A stretch of 64,000 bases of DNA from Algoriphagus limi (GTDB taxonomy: Bacteria; Bacteroidota; Bacteroidia; Cytophagales; Cyclobacteriaceae). This document shows, piece after piece, positions 1 to 9,652 of the stretch. The notes below the pieces were generated by a model. The model did no database searches. It was not told the DNA's origin and saw nothing but the letters and a program-made list of their open reading frames with translations. The position numbers were made by a program, and so were the translations under genes. How positions within the stretch are numbered: position 1 is the first letter of the stretch; the number at the start of each line of letters is the position of its first letter. The DNA is taken from NCBI RefSeq assembly GCF_024919275.1, contig NZ_JANWGH010000001.1, forward strand, positions 744,001-808,000. Direction: 5' to 3'.

Positions 1-651
1 TTATTTACTTTCAACACACCTCAGGAACCTATTCGAGAATTGATGGGTATCAGTGTGCCGGATGCTCATATAAGACTGGAAGGCACTAAGTTGTCTTATC
101 AGGGGCCGCTATTGATTACTCATTGGGGTGTGAGTGGGCCGGCTGTTTTGAAACTATCAGCATTTGGCGCAAAATGGTTATTTGATCATGCTTATAAAGC
201 CAATGCTGTCATTAATTGGAATGCAGATTTAAAAGAACAAGACTGGGATCAGAGTATCCGAAACTATAAATCACTGCATGGAGGAAGAAAGGTGAAAAAT
301 TACCCACTTCATGATCTTCCAAGTAGGTTGTGGGAATTTTTGGTTCAAAATTCAGGCATCGATGCAGATGAAACCTATGGAAATCTTTCGAAAAAGCAGA
401 TAAATAGACTGGTTCAGAATCTTTTTTGCTATATTTTGAAAGTTGAAGGAAAGACTACTTTCAAGGAAGAATTTGTTACAGCTGGAGGTGTAGATCTTCA
501 GGAGGTTAACCCAGAGACAATGGAAAGTATTTTTCACCCAAAAATATTCTTTGCAGGAGAGGTTCTCAATGTAGATGGAATTACGGGAGGATTTAATTTT
601 CAAGCGGCATGGTCAACGGGTTATTTAGCCGGAAAGTCTACCCATTTATAG
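1..651 (+). CDS. NAD(P)/FAD-dependent oxidoreductase, HI0933/BaiN-like family (3' part)
   Basis: The reading frame is open from base 1, so this is the C-terminal 216 residues of a gene that starts outside the window; the first ATG at 40 is internal. The C-terminus carries the family signature GEVLNVDGITGGFN followed by QAAWSTG, the second FAD-contacting segment of the HI0933-like (TIGR00275) flavoproteins. Members are FAD-binding proteins of poorly defined substrate; BaiN acts in bile acid metabolism, but that role should not be carried over here. The N-terminal Rossmann motif lies off the edge and cannot be checked. The next gene follows after 7 nt in the same direction, so the two are probably co-transcribed. 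Confidence 0.85.
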   Translation, partial: LFTFNTPQEPIRELMGISVPDAHIRLEGTKLSYQGPLLITHWGVSGPAVLKLSAFGAKWLFDHAYKANAVINWNADLKEQDWDQSIRNYKSLHGGRKVKNYPLHDLPSRLWEFLVQNSGIDADETYGNLSKKQINRLVQNLFCYILKVEGKTTFKEEFVTAGGVDLQEVNPETMESIFHPKIFFAGEVLNVDGITGGFNFQAAWSTGYLAGKSTHL

Positions 652-658
652 AAATTTT

Positions 659-1012
659 ATGAGCCTGATTTATCCTGAATTGAGCCAACGGATAGAAGAA
701 ATGTCCGAAGGCGATGAGGAGTTTAAAAAGGAATTGACTCAAGCCATTTTTGCAGGCTTGAAGGAGTTAAAACAATTCTATTCCGATGGGATGGTCCAAA
801 GAGATTTGGAAGTCATTCAGCAGATCCGTCATAAAGTAAAACCTACTTTGGGGATGTTTGAATTTGAAGACCTAGCCAATTCTTTGCAGAATGGAAAAGA
901 AATTCTGGAATCAGTTGGTTTTGGTTCTGAATTTCAGACTCATTATGAAAGCTTTATTAAACAAGTAGATAGAGCAATCGATGAGGTGAAAAGACTTGCA
1001 GAGCAAGTTTAG
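659..1012 (+). CDS. Hpt-like (histidine phosphotransfer domain) small protein
   Basis: This is a 117-residue, entirely helical, acidic protein without a signal peptide. Residues 56-66 read QIRHKVKPTLG, which resembles the HxLKGs core of Hpt domains, with His58 as the potential phospho-acceptor and Lys61 in the expected place; the glycine after the lysine is replaced by proline. The size fits a stand-alone Hpt domain, which would pass phosphate between a hybrid kinase and a response regulator. No kinase is adjacent; the gene sits 7 nt behind a flavoprotein gene and is closed by a hairpin terminator. The Hpt reading rests on one motif and on size, so a non-phosphorylated helical-bundle homologue is possible. 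Confidence 0.55.
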   Translation: MSLIYPELSQRIEEMSEGDEEFKKELTQAIFAGLKELKQFYSDGMVQRDLEVIQQIRHKVKPTLGMFEFEDLANSLQNGKEILESVGFGSEFQTHYESFIKQVDRAIDEVKRLAEQV

Positions 1013-1031
1013 ATTATAATTTATAAAAAAA

Positions 1032-1062
1032 GGAGCTGACACCTGTCGCTCCAATTTTTTTT
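1032..1062 (+). terminator. Rho-independent terminator after the Hpt-like gene
   Basis: GGAGC (1032-1036) pairs with GCTCC (1048-1052), with a shorter inner GAC/GTC pairing, followed by an eight-T run from 1055. It closes the transcript of the flavoprotein/Hpt pair. Confidence 0.7.
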
Positions 1063-1112
1063 AATACCCTATGTTTTAAACTTGAATGCAAAGGTAGTTT
1101 GTGCTTGTGTTG

Positions 1113-1120
1113 TAAATTTG
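1113..1120 (+). promoter_or_regulatory. Candidate Bacteroidota -7 box for the YheT-like gene
   Basis: TAAATTTG matches the Bacteroidota -7 consensus TAnnTTTG exactly. No good TTG -33 element is found at 19-21 nt upstream. Transcription would start near 1126, at the left arm of the inverted repeat 1126-1150. Confidence 0.4.
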
Positions 1121-1125
1121 AAGCC

Positions 1126-1150
1126 AAAAAGATCATTTAATGATCTTTTT
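1126..1150. repeat. Perfect 11-bp inverted repeat at the 5' end of the YheT-like transcript
   Basis: Arms 1126-1136 and 1140-1150 (AAAAAGATCAT / ATGATCTTTTT) are perfectly complementary around a three-base TTA loop. The right arm ends in five T's, so the RNA hairpin resembles an intrinsic terminator. It contains the upstream in-frame ATG at 1140, which argues for translation starting at the ATG at 1158. It could be a second terminator, an attenuator or an operator; sequence alone does not decide. Confidence 0.6.
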
Positions 1151-1157
1151 GAAAACT

Positions 1158-2114
1158 ATGCCTGAATTCACTTCCACATATCCTGGCCCTCCTTTTTATT
1201 TATTCAACGGTCATCTAGAAACTATCATTCCTAGTTTGTATCGAAAGATAGAAGGGGTGAACTATGTCCGAGAAAAGATTTCCACGCCTGATGGAGACTT
1301 TTTGAATTTGGATTGGTCGAAGGTTGGGAGTGATCGGCTTCTAATTGTTTCCCACGGGTTAGAAGGTGATTCTGAGAGACATTATGTCCGTGGCTTAGCA
1401 AAATTGTTTAACCAACATCATGTGGATGTTCTTGGCTGGAATAATCGAACCTGCGGTGGTGAGATGAACCTTCAACCGATACTGTATCATCATGGGTCTA
1501 GCCATGATTTAGATACGACAATAGAACATGTCCTTAGCTTAGGTCAGTATCAGGAGATTTTTCTTGCAGGAATTAGTATGGGTGGTGCGCAAACATTGAA
1601 TTACCTGGGAAAGAAGGGGAATAGTCTTCCCGTTGAAGTAAAAAAAGCGGCTGTGTATTCCACTCCTTGCAACTTACCATCTAGTGCTGCGACACTCAAA
1701 GAGAAAAGGAATCGATTTTATAAGAATCGTTTTTTGGGAAAATTGAAAAAGAAAATGCGGTTAAAAGCCGAGCAATTCCCTGATTTAATTGATTTAGAGC
1801 TGCTGGAAAGAGTAAATGACTTCGATACTTTTGACACCCATTTCACTGCCAAAATTCATGGTTTTAAGGATGCTAAAGATTTCTACCAAAGTGTAAGCCC
1901 GGATCAGTGGATGGAAAGCATTACCATTCCGACCTTGATTGTCAATGCATTAAATGATCCACTTTTGGGACCAGAATGCTATCCTGTGGATTTGGTTGGC
2001 AGGAAAAAAGAGTTGAGTCTAGAAATGCCAAAAAGAGGAGGCCATACGGGTTTTATGCTAAAAGGACAGGAATTTACTTGCGTAGAACACCGCCTTTTAG
2101 AATTCTTACTCTAG
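1158..2114 (+). CDS. YheT-like alpha/beta hydrolase
   Basis: A 318-residue alpha/beta-hydrolase of the YheT/COG0429 type, a family of putative esterases with unknown natural substrate. The nucleophile elbow GISMGG puts the catalytic serine at about residue 140; the family segment NNRTCGGEMN (oxyanion region) lies around 95-105; a late NDPLLGPE supplies the likely acid and KRGGHTG the catalytic histidine. No signal peptide, so cytosolic. An in-frame ATG exists at 1140 but lies inside a strong inverted repeat, and the 1158 start gives the usual family N-terminus MPEFTSTYPGPPF. Single gene, with its own candidate promoter just upstream. Confidence 0.85.
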   Translation: MPEFTSTYPGPPFYLFNGHLETIIPSLYRKIEGVNYVREKISTPDGDFLNLDWSKVGSDRLLIVSHGLEGDSERHYVRGLAKLFNQHHVDVLGWNNRTCGGEMNLQPILYHHGSSHDLDTTIEHVLSLGQYQEIFLAGISMGGAQTLNYLGKKGNSLPVEVKKAAVYSTPCNLPSSAATLKEKRNRFYKNRFLGKLKKKMRLKAEQFPDLIDLELLERVNDFDTFDTHFTAKIHGFKDAKDFYQSVSPDQWMESITIPTLIVNALNDPLLGPECYPVDLVGRKKELSLEMPKRGGHTGFMLKGQEFTCVEHRLLEFLL

Positions 2115-2160
2115 GCTTCTTCCATTCATTTTTTAAATTGGGGAAATAAACACTTTCCCT

Positions 2161-3678
2161 ATGAGAAAATTATTTTTCTTTTCGATCATCTTTCTTTTTG
2201 CACTCACCCTTTTTTTAATGTGGCTATATTCCTTTCGGGAGTTCCGTTTGGGGTATTTGGTGCTTGGAATTTTGGGTTTATTGACTGCTTTGGGTATCTA
2301 TGATTCCTTCCAAAAAAAACATGCAATTCTTAAGAACTTTCCAGTAGTAGGACATTTTCGGTACATTTTAGAATCAATCAGTCCGGAAATCCAACAGTAT
2401 TTTATTGAAAGCAATACAGATGGAAAGCCATTCAGCAGGAATATTCGATCGCTAGCTTATAGAAGAGCAAAAAGTGTGAATGATACCCATCCATTCGGGA
2501 CCCAGAGTGATATTGGCGGGGAAGATTATGTTGCGCTAAGGCATTCCATTTATGCTGTGCATCTCAAGCCGGAAGACCTTCGAGTTACGATTGGTTCGGA
2601 TTATTGTAATCAACCTTATTCGGCTTCTATTTTTAATATTTCCGCCATGAGTTTTGGCTCCCTCTCATCCAATGCAATTAGAGCTTTGAATTTGGGAGCG
2701 AAAAAAGGGAAGTTTTTTCATAATACCGGTGAAGGGGGGATTTCACCCTATCATTTGGAAGGTGGGGATATTTGTTGGCAGATAGGAACAGGATATTTCG
2801 GATGTCGGGATGAAGAAGGAAATTTTGACTCCAAAAAATTCCAGGAAAAAGCCAATTGGGAACAAGTCAAAATGATTGAAATAAAAATTTCCCAAGGCGC
2901 TAAACCCGGCCATGGTGGGGTTTTACCTGGAGTCAAAAACACTAAAGAAATTGCAGCAATTCGAGGCTTAAAAGCTGGTGAAACTGTATTGTCTCCACCA
3001 GCTCATTCTGAGTTTACAAATCCTAAAGAACTGATTCAATTCATTGCAAAACTTCGAGAACTGTCAGCAGGAAAGCCCATTGGTTTTAAACTTTGTATTG
3101 GTAGGACTGAAGAATTTATTGAAATCTGCAAAGAGATGGTTGCTCAAAATAATTGGCCTGATTTCATCACCGTCGATGGAGCAGAAGGAGGTACAGGAGC
3201 GGCGCCATTGGAATTTTCAGATAGTGTTGGATTACCCTTGGAGCCAGCCTTAATTTTTGTTCGGGCAACTTTGGATAAGTTTAATCTTCGAGACAAAATC
3301 AGAATTATTGCTTCCGGAAAAGTTATAAGTGCTTTTTCTATTATCAAAAATATTGCTCTCGGGGCGGATCTTTGTAATACAGCCCGTGGATTTATGTTTA
3401 GTGTTGGCTGCATCCAAGCCCTTCGCTGCAATACCAATGAATGCCCAACTGGAGTAGCAACTCAGAGAAAAGGATTGGTTAAGGGTTTGGTTGTCAGCGA
3501 TAAATCTGAGCGCGTTTATAATTTTCACTCAAATACTGTTAAAGCTGTAAGCGAATTGCTTGGGGCAGCAGGGCATAAGCACACCAGTGAACTGAGCGTG
3601 CATGACCTGGTAAAAGGTGATGAAATGATCAAGTTGGCAAACCGGTATTTCCCAGATACAGTAAATACACAAGTTTAG
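2161..3678 (+). CDS. FMN-binding glutamate synthase-like protein, membrane anchored
   Basis: 505 residues. The first about 50 residues form two hydrophobic segments (membrane anchor), followed by a GltS-type FMN-binding TIM barrel: SAMSFGSLSSNA near 160, HNTGEGGISPYH near 190, KPGHGGVLPG near 250, DGAEGGTGAAP near 340, and the 3Fe-4S-type cysteine stretch GCIQALRCNTNECPTG near 420. It lacks the amidotransferase and C-terminal beta-helix domains of true glutamate synthase, as is normal for this stand-alone family whose reaction is unsettled. Its stop codon overlaps that of the convergent lhgO gene by four bases, leaving no room for a separate terminator. Confidence 0.88.
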   Translation: MRKLFFFSIIFLFALTLFLMWLYSFREFRLGYLVLGILGLLTALGIYDSFQKKHAILKNFPVVGHFRYILESISPEIQQYFIESNTDGKPFSRNIRSLAYRRAKSVNDTHPFGTQSDIGGEDYVALRHSIYAVHLKPEDLRVTIGSDYCNQPYSASIFNISAMSFGSLSSNAIRALNLGAKKGKFFHNTGEGGISPYHLEGGDICWQIGTGYFGCRDEEGNFDSKKFQEKANWEQVKMIEIKISQGAKPGHGGVLPGVKNTKEIAAIRGLKAGETVLSPPAHSEFTNPKELIQFIAKLRELSAGKPIGFKLCIGRTEEFIEICKEMVAQNNWPDFITVDGAEGGTGAAPLEFSDSVGLPLEPALIFVRATLDKFNLRDKIRIIASGKVISAFSIIKNIALGADLCNTARGFMFSVGCIQALRCNTNECPTGVATQRKGLVKGLVVSDKSERVYNFHSNTVKAVSELLGAAGHKHTSELSVHDLVKGDEMIKLANRYFPDTVNTQV

Positions 3679-4877
3679 TCGAAATGCTTCAATGCCATTT
3701 CCGCTACCGTTCCTCCAATGGAAAGCGAACTGGTAGCAGCTGGTGAAGGAGCATTAAGAACATTGATTGCAAATTGGGATTCTCGAATTGCGAAATCATC
3801 CAATAATCCACCGCTTCGGTCACAGGCTTGGGCTCTCACGCCTGCACCTCCATCTACTAGATCAGATTCTTGAATTTCCGGAATTAATTCTTGAAGAGCT
3901 TTAGTGAATGCCGCTTTTGAAAATGATCGGTAAAGCTCCCCAAAACCTGTTTTCCAGTATTTTGCAGCCACTTTTTGAAAACCTGGCCAAGCCAACGTTT
4001 CGGCAAGTTCAGGGATATTAATCTGTGATTTTTTATAACCCTCTCTTCGAAAAGCTAAAACTGCATTTGGACCTGCCTCAACTCCACCTTTTTTCATTCG
4101 GGTAAAGTGGACTCCCAAGAATGGAAAATTAGGGTCTGGAACAGGATAAATTAGGTTTTTGACCAAATACTCTTTTTCTTTTTTCAGCTTGTAATATTCT
4201 CCTCGGAAAGGAATGATTTTGACATCTTCAATGGAAGAATCTGTTAATCGCGCAACTTTATCAGAGTAAAGTCCTGCACAGTTGATGACCAATTTCGCTT
4301 CAAAGGTTTTCTTTGAAGTCTCGATATAATTAATTGAGTTCCTTTGGTTGATTTCTAGAACCTTATGATTTAAAAATATTTCTCCTCCTTTCTGAATTAT
4401 CTTCCTGCCATAAGCCAAAGCGACCTGATGGTAATCAACAATTCCGGTTTGTGGAACATGAATCGCAGCTACACCATGACAGTGAGGTTCATACTCTTTT
4501 AATTCCTCCAAAGTGATAGCTCGTGTTCCTGTCAAGCCATTTTCCAAGCCTCTTTTTAATAAATTTTCAAGAAGGGGCTTTTGCTCTTCTCTTGTAGCAA
4601 CCACCACTTTTCCTGTGATTTCGTAGGGGATTTTTTCTGTTTCGCAGAATTCAACTAATTCATGATAGCCTCGGATGCAATTTGTGGCTTTCAAAGAACC
4701 TGGCTTATAGTACAAACCTGAGTGAATTACCCCCGAATTGTTTCCGGTTTGATGCTTGGCCAATTGATTTTCCTTTTCAATAACAGCAATCTTTATGTCC
4801 GGCCGATTTTTCAGGATTTTCATACCTGTTGCCAATCCGACGATTCCACCTCCAATAATTGCAATATCGTATACCAT
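3675..4877 (-). CDS. lhgO: L-2-hydroxyglutarate oxidase
   Basis: 400 residues of the DAO/FAD-dependent oxidoreductase fold, the usual size for LhgO, which oxidises L-2-hydroxyglutarate to 2-oxoglutarate and repairs a side product of central metabolism. The N-terminal FAD motif is GGGIVG (9-14), followed by KHQTGNNSGVIHSGLYY, a family hallmark, and a C-terminal GGAGVRAQACDRSG that contacts the flavin. No signal peptide. Divergent from the DUF5686 gene across about 165 bp; convergent and overlapping with the glutamate synthase-like gene. Confidence 0.92.
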   Translation of the reverse strand: MVYDIAIIGGGIVGLATGMKILKNRPDIKIAVIEKENQLAKHQTGNNSGVIHSGLYYKPGSLKATNCIRGYHELVEFCETEKIPYEITGKVVVATREEQKPLLENLLKRGLENGLTGTRAITLEELKEYEPHCHGVAAIHVPQTGIVDYHQVALAYGRKIIQKGGEIFLNHKVLEINQRNSINYIETSKKTFEAKLVINCAGLYSDKVARLTDSSIEDVKIIPFRGEYYKLKKEKEYLVKNLIYPVPDPNFPFLGVHFTRMKKGGVEAGPNAVLAFRREGYKKSQINIPELAETLAWPGFQKVAAKYWKTGFGELYRSFSKAAFTKALQELIPEIQESDLVDGGAGVRAQACDRSGGLLDDFAIRESQFAINVLNAPSPAATSSLSIGGTVAEMALKHFD

Positions 4878-4896
4878 GAATTCGAATTTTGAAGGT

Positions 4897-4904
4897 CAAA
4901 TATA
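4897..4904 (-). promoter_or_regulatory. Candidate -7 box for lhgO
   Basis: On the minus strand this reads TATATTTG, a perfect TAnnTTTG, 20 nt upstream of the lhgO start. The nearest TTG lies about 25 nt further upstream, longer than the usual 19-21, so only the -7 half is convincing. Confidence 0.4.
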
Positions 4905-5042
4905 CAAGCGAGAAAGGAAACTTTTCCTCCAAAGGTTTCGATTCGGATTTAGGATTTAGGAAATATTCACAGCGAGTATCCGTCATTTCCGAGTAGAATG
5001 AATTTATTTTGCTGCCTCAGAGTTTCTAGGGAAATTTTATTC

Positions 5043-7520
5043 ATGAAAAGACCTGTCTTTTTTCTTCTTTTCTTTTTCATATCCATATCCACCTTTGCTC
5101 AATATCGAATCAAAGGAAAAGTCACTGACGCGGAAACCGGAGATCCAATTCCCTTTGCTGCAGTTTATGTCCCTGGTGCTAGAGTTGGAATGAACACTGA
5201 TTTTGAAGGCGGGTATGAGTTAAATCTAAAAACCTGGAATGATAGTATCAGAGTTAGCTATTTAGGCTATTTAACGCAGACAAAAGCTATCCAAGAACTC
5301 CCGGAACAAACCATCAATTTCCAGCTTAGACCTTCTGATTTTGAGCTAGAAGCCTTTGTTTTTGAAGCAGGAGAAAATCCAGCTTTTGAAATCATTCGAA
5401 GGGCTGTTGAAAAGAGGAAGGATTTTGATAAAAGAAGTCTGGAAGCTTACGAAACGAAGAATTACACCAAGATCGAGATTGATATCGATCATCTTTCCGA
5501 GGAGTTCAGACAAAGAAAAACTGTTCAAAAAGTAACTTCTGTTTTGGATAGTATCCGAGAGTTGACAAATGATGAAGGAGAGAAAATATTGCCGGTATTT
5601 TTCTCTGAAACTTTGAGTCACTTTTACTTCCGAAATAACCCACTTCTTAAGAAAGAAATTGTGGAAAAATCCAAAGTAACGGGGGTTGGAATTACCGATG
5701 GTTCAACGACATCACAAATTACCGGTTCTGCCTTTCAGGAATATAATTTTTATAAAAATTGGCTCACGATTCTGGAAAAGGATTTTATTTCACCCATTGC
5801 AGATGGATGGAAAACCTTTTATGATTATGATTTGATGGACTCCGTCTTGGTGGGGGCAGATACTTGTTATCAACTTCAAGTCTATCCAAGAAGGGAGCAG
5901 GATTTGGCATTTTCAGGAACAATTTGGATTAAGAAAGAAGATTATGCGCTTAAACAAGTTGATCTGACTATCCCAAAGACAGCCAACTTAAATTTTATCG
6001 AACGAATTAAAATCCAACAGGAATTGGAACCTACTATTATGGGGCCTTTAATTCCTGCTAAAACCCGTGTTCAAATCAAAATTGGGCAAGTAACTCCAAA
6101 TACAGCTGGCTTATTAGCAAAATTTTACACAGCTACGGATAGTGTGTTTATCACTGATCCCAAGCCCACTTCTTTTTTCAATAATTCAGTGGAGCTTAGA
6201 CCGGATTTTGGGGATGCCACAGAAGACTTTTGGGCGAAAAATAGGGTAGATCCCCTTTCTCCCGAAGAATTGGCCGTGCTTCAAATGGTAGACACCTTGA
6301 AGAAAATTCCAGTGATTCGTTTTTATTCTGAAGGTTTGAAGTTTTTTGCGACAGGATTTTTACCAGTTGGTAAAATCGACTTAGGTCCTTGGACAGAATT
6401 CGGGAATTACAACAATGTGGAAGGGCTTCGAGGAGGTTTTGGTCTAAGAACCAATTACAAGTTTAGCACGAAATGGGCCTTTCAAGGATATTTAGCCTAT
6501 GGTTTTAAAGATCAGCGATTTAAGTATTCTTTATCGGCAAAAAATATTCTAGACCGAAAGCGCTGGACAACAATTGAACTAAGTTCAAGTAAAGAAATTG
6601 ATCAAGTAGGTTTGGAAATGGAATCACTTGAAGGAAATTCCGTTTTCTTAGCTGCAAGTAGATTTGGCACTTTGAGAAGGCCATTTATCAGTACCAATCA
6701 ACAGCTGAAGTTCCAGCGAGAGTTCTTTAAAGGATTTTTATTTCAAGCTGGTCTCAAGCTTTCCCAGTTTGATCCCCTTTATGACTTTTACTATTTGGAG
6801 AAAGGTACTGGCGATTACAAAAGTGAATTCCAGACTACAGAATTGAGAGCAAGCCTGCGCTATGGGAGAGATGAAATTATTCTGATCAACGATAATGAGA
6901 GGGCTTCATTCGGCCCATCAAAATGGCCTATTTTCGAGTTGAGATTTGCTCGTGGAATTCAATGGCTAAATGGAGAAGTAGACTATCGCAAATTAGATTT
7001 TTACATCTATCACCGAGTGAATATGGGCTTGTTTGGGGTATCCAGGTATGAATTGGATGCAGGAAAAGTTTTTGGAGAGGTTCCGTATCCCATTTTGGAA
7101 AACCATCTTGGCAACGGAACAGCTTTCTATACGACTGCAGCCTTCAACACTATGAATTTCAATGAATTTGCTTCAGATCAATTTATCAGCTTACGGTACC
7201 GGCACTTTTTTGAAGGGTTTTTATTGAATCGAATTCCTTTAATGCGAAAGCTAAAATGGCGAGCTTTGGCTAATGCAAATATCCTTTTCGGTTCTGTAAG
7301 TGATAAAAATATCGCCAATGCTCCGACATTTGATCCGCAAGGAAACCCAATTGAAACGTTTGGAAGATTGGATCCGACAAAGCCTTATTTGGAATTGGGT
7401 TATGGAATAGAAAATATCTTTAAGTTTTTCCGAGTAGACTTTTTCCATCGTATGACCTATTTGGATAGTCCCGATGCAAATGGCTTTGCTGTCAAAGTCA
7501 GTGCGCAGATTATTCTTTAA
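5043..7520 (+). CDS. DUF5686 / carboxypeptidase-regulatory-like outer-membrane protein
   Basis: 825 residues. The ATG at 5043 is preferred over an in-frame ATG at 4998 because it starts a clean signal peptide (MKRPVFFLLFFFISISTFAQ). Residues about 21-105 are a CarboxypepD_reg-like beta-sandwich (GKVTDAETGDPIPFAAVYV), the usual N-terminal plug of TonB-linked proteins, and the rest matches the DUF5686 family with a C-terminal beta-rich barrel-like region ending in a hydrophobic strand (VKVSAQIIL). Function unknown; an outer-membrane location is inferred. No SusC/SusD partner is adjacent. Confidence 0.85.
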   Translation: MKRPVFFLLFFFISISTFAQYRIKGKVTDAETGDPIPFAAVYVPGARVGMNTDFEGGYELNLKTWNDSIRVSYLGYLTQTKAIQELPEQTINFQLRPSDFELEAFVFEAGENPAFEIIRRAVEKRKDFDKRSLEAYETKNYTKIEIDIDHLSEEFRQRKTVQKVTSVLDSIRELTNDEGEKILPVFFSETLSHFYFRNNPLLKKEIVEKSKVTGVGITDGSTTSQITGSAFQEYNFYKNWLTILEKDFISPIADGWKTFYDYDLMDSVLVGADTCYQLQVYPRREQDLAFSGTIWIKKEDYALKQVDLTIPKTANLNFIERIKIQQELEPTIMGPLIPAKTRVQIKIGQVTPNTAGLLAKFYTATDSVFITDPKPTSFFNNSVELRPDFGDATEDFWAKNRVDPLSPEELAVLQMVDTLKKIPVIRFYSEGLKFFATGFLPVGKIDLGPWTEFGNYNNVEGLRGGFGLRTNYKFSTKWAFQGYLAYGFKDQRFKYSLSAKNILDRKRWTTIELSSSKEIDQVGLEMESLEGNSVFLAASRFGTLRRPFISTNQQLKFQREFFKGFLFQAGLKLSQFDPLYDFYYLEKGTGDYKSEFQTTELRASLRYGRDEIILINDNERASFGPSKWPIFELRFARGIQWLNGEVDYRKLDFYIYHRVNMGLFGVSRYELDAGKVFGEVPYPILENHLGNGTAFYTTAAFNTMNFNEFASDQFISLRYRHFFEGFLLNRIPLMRKLKWRALANANILFGSVSDKNIANAPTFDPQGNPIETFGRLDPTKPYLELGYGIENIFKFFRVDFFHRMTYLDSPDANGFAVKVSAQIIL

Positions 7521-7619
7521 AAGAAACGGGATTGGTGGGTGGATAATTTTTCCTTTGCCTACACTCTTTGCATATTTGCACCTTCAACTAATGCCTGTTT
7601 GTAAAGGCCTAAAAAATTT

Positions 7620-9569
7620 ATGTCAAAATCAATTGCAATTACACTTCCTGACGGATCGGTTAGGAACTATGAAAAAGGAATTACCGGACTGCAAATTGCT
7701 GCCAGTATCAGCGAGGGTTTGGCCCGGAATGTTCTAGCCGCCAAAGTAAACGGAGAGGTTTGGGATGCCACCCGACCTATCACTTCTGATGCAAGCCTTC
7801 AATTATTAACCTGGAATGATGGAGAAGGAAAAAACACCTTCTGGCATTCCTCTGCTCACTTAATGGCAGAAGCATTGGAAGCACTCTATCCTGGAATCAA
7901 ATTCGGTATCGGACCTCCAATCGAAACCGGGTTTTATTATGATGTGGACTTTGGCGATCACAAATTGGAAGGAGAAGAGCTGGAGAAAATCGAGCAGAAA
8001 ATGCTTGAGTTGGCCAGAGAAAAAAACGAATATATCCGAAAAGAAATTTCCAAAAAGGACGCTATCAATTATTTCCAGGATAAAGGCGATGAATACAAGC
8101 TGGACTTGTTGGAAGGCCTGGAAGATGGTAGCATTACATTTTATGAGCAGGGAAACTTTGTTGACCTTTGCCGTGGGCCACATATTCCGAATACTGGATT
8201 TATTAAAGCTGTAAAGCTTACCAATATTGCCGGGGCTTATTGGAAGGGAGATGAAAACCGTAAAATGCTAACGCGTATTTATGGTGTGACATTCCCCAAA
8301 GCGAAAGAGTTACAGGAATACCTCACTATGCTGGAGGAGGCAAAAAAGCGGGATCACCGAAAAATTGGTCGGGAATTAGAGCTTTTTACATTCTCTGAAA
8401 AAGTAGGAATGGGATTGCCCCTTTGGCTTCCAAAAGGGACCTTGTTGCGTGAGCGCCTGGTGTCTTTTATGAAAAAGGCGCAGGATAAATCAGGTTATCA
8501 GCAAGTAACTACTCCTCATATCGGTCATAAAGTTCTCTATGAGACTTCCGGCCACTATGAAAAATACGGAAAGGATTCATTTCAGCCGATAGCCACCCCA
8601 AATGAGGGAGAGGAATTTTTGCTGAAGCCGATGAACTGCCCTCATCATTGTGAAATTTACAAGCATAAGCCGCGGTCTTATAAAGATCTACCAATTCGAT
8701 ATGCAGAATTTGGTACTGTGTATCGCTATGAGCAGAGTGGGGAATTGCATGGATTAACCCGTGTAAGAGGATTTACCCAAGACGATGCCCATATCTTTTG
8801 CCGACCGGATCAAGTGAAGGATGAATTTATCAAAGTAATTGATTTGGTGCTTTACGTTTTCAAAGCTTTGGGTTTTGAAGATTACACTGCACAGATTTCA
8901 TTGAGGGATCCTGAAAAACCTGAAAAATACATTGGATCTACCGAAGCATGGGAAAAAGCTGAAGCTGCTATTATTGAAGCAGCAGCCGAAAGAGGTCTTG
9001 AGACAGTGACTGAATTAGGTGAAGCAGCTTTCTATGGCCCTAAATTGGACTTCATGGTAAAGGATGCTTTGGGAAGAAAATGGCAATTGGGAACTATCCA
9101 AGTTGATTACCAGTTACCGGATCGCTTTGAATTGGAATACATCGGAGCAGATAATCAGAAGCATAGACCTGTGATGATTCACCGGGCTCCTTTTGGTTCA
9201 CTGGAACGATTTGTTGCAGTTTTGATTGAGCATTGTGCGGGTAATTTTCCATTGTGGCTTGCACCTGAGCAATTGGTGATTTTGCCTATTTCCGAGAAAT
9301 ACCTTGATTATGCAGCTGAGGTAAAAGATCTTTTGGAAGAAGCAGGTATAACCGGAAGCATAGATAACAGAGATGAAAAGATAGGTCGTAAGATCCGTGA
9401 TGCCGAGGTGAAAAAGGTGCCTTTCATGCTTATTGTTGGTGAAAAAGAAGCGCAGGAAAGGATGGTATCTGTACGTAAACACGGTGAAGGTGACCTAGGA
9501 AGCCACTCGCCGGAAGGATTTATAAAGTATTTTCAAGGGATAATTTCAGAATCATTAAGTAAAGAATAA
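7620..9569 (+). CDS. thrS: Threonyl-tRNA synthetase
   Basis: 649 residues, full length. Order: TGS domain (1-60), editing/SAD domain ([11 protein letters not shown] near 77; [10 protein letters not shown] near 185), class II catalytic core ([10 protein letters not shown] near 340; [17 protein letters not shown] near 360; [14 protein letters not shown] near 382) and the C-terminal anticodon-binding domain. It charges tRNA-Thr; a tRNA-Thr(TGT) gene lies in this window. It heads the thrS-infC-rpmI-rplT group common in bacteria. About 100 nt upstream holds only a weak -7-like CATATTTG at 7571 and no recognisable T-box. Confidence 0.97.
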   Translation: MSKSIAITLPDGSVRNYEKGITGLQIAASISEGLARNVLAAKVNGEVWDATRPITSDASLQLLTWNDGEGKNTFWHSSAHLMAEALEALYPGIKFGIGPPIETGFYYDVDFGDHKLEGEELEKIEQKMLELAREKNEYIRKEISKKDAINYFQDKGDEYKLDLLEGLEDGSITFYEQGNFVDLCRGPHIPNTGFIKAVKLTNIAGAYWKGDENRKMLTRIYGVTFPKAKELQEYLTMLEEAKKRDHRKIGRELELFTFSEKVGMGLPLWLPKGTLLRERLVSFMKKAQDKSGYQQVTTPHIGHKVLYETSGHYEKYGKDSFQPIATPNEGEEFLLKPMNCPHHCEIYKHKPRSYKDLPIRYAEFGTVYRYEQSGELHGLTRVRGFTQDDAHIFCRPDQVKDEFIKVIDLVLYVFKALGFEDYTAQISLRDPEKPEKYIGSTEAWEKAEAAIIEAAAERGLETVTELGEAAFYGPKLDFMVKDALGRKWQLGTIQVDYQLPDRFELEYIGADNQKHRPVMIHRAPFGSLERFVAVLIEHCAGNFPLWLAPEQLVILPISEKYLDYAAEVKDLLEEAGITGSIDNRDEKIGRKIRDAEVKKVPFMLIVGEKEAQERMVSVRKHGEGDLGSHSPEGFIKYFQGIISESLSKE

Positions 9570-9652
9570 GTTGGTAAAATTTTATTCTGATTTCAGTAAT
9601 TAGAAATTATTCCGATATTTGCAGTCGATTTCATTAAAACAACCTAATTAAT

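Noticed and set aside
4777..4986. 69-codon frame overlapping the lhgO start
   Set aside because: Out-of-frame shadow of the LhgO FAD motif region.
4998..5042. Upstream start for the DUF5686 gene
   Set aside because: The ATG at 5043 begins a clean signal peptide; the extension would bury it.
7521..7619. T-box or threonine leader before thrS
   Set aside because: The gap is too short and shows no T-box sequence or stacked hairpins.
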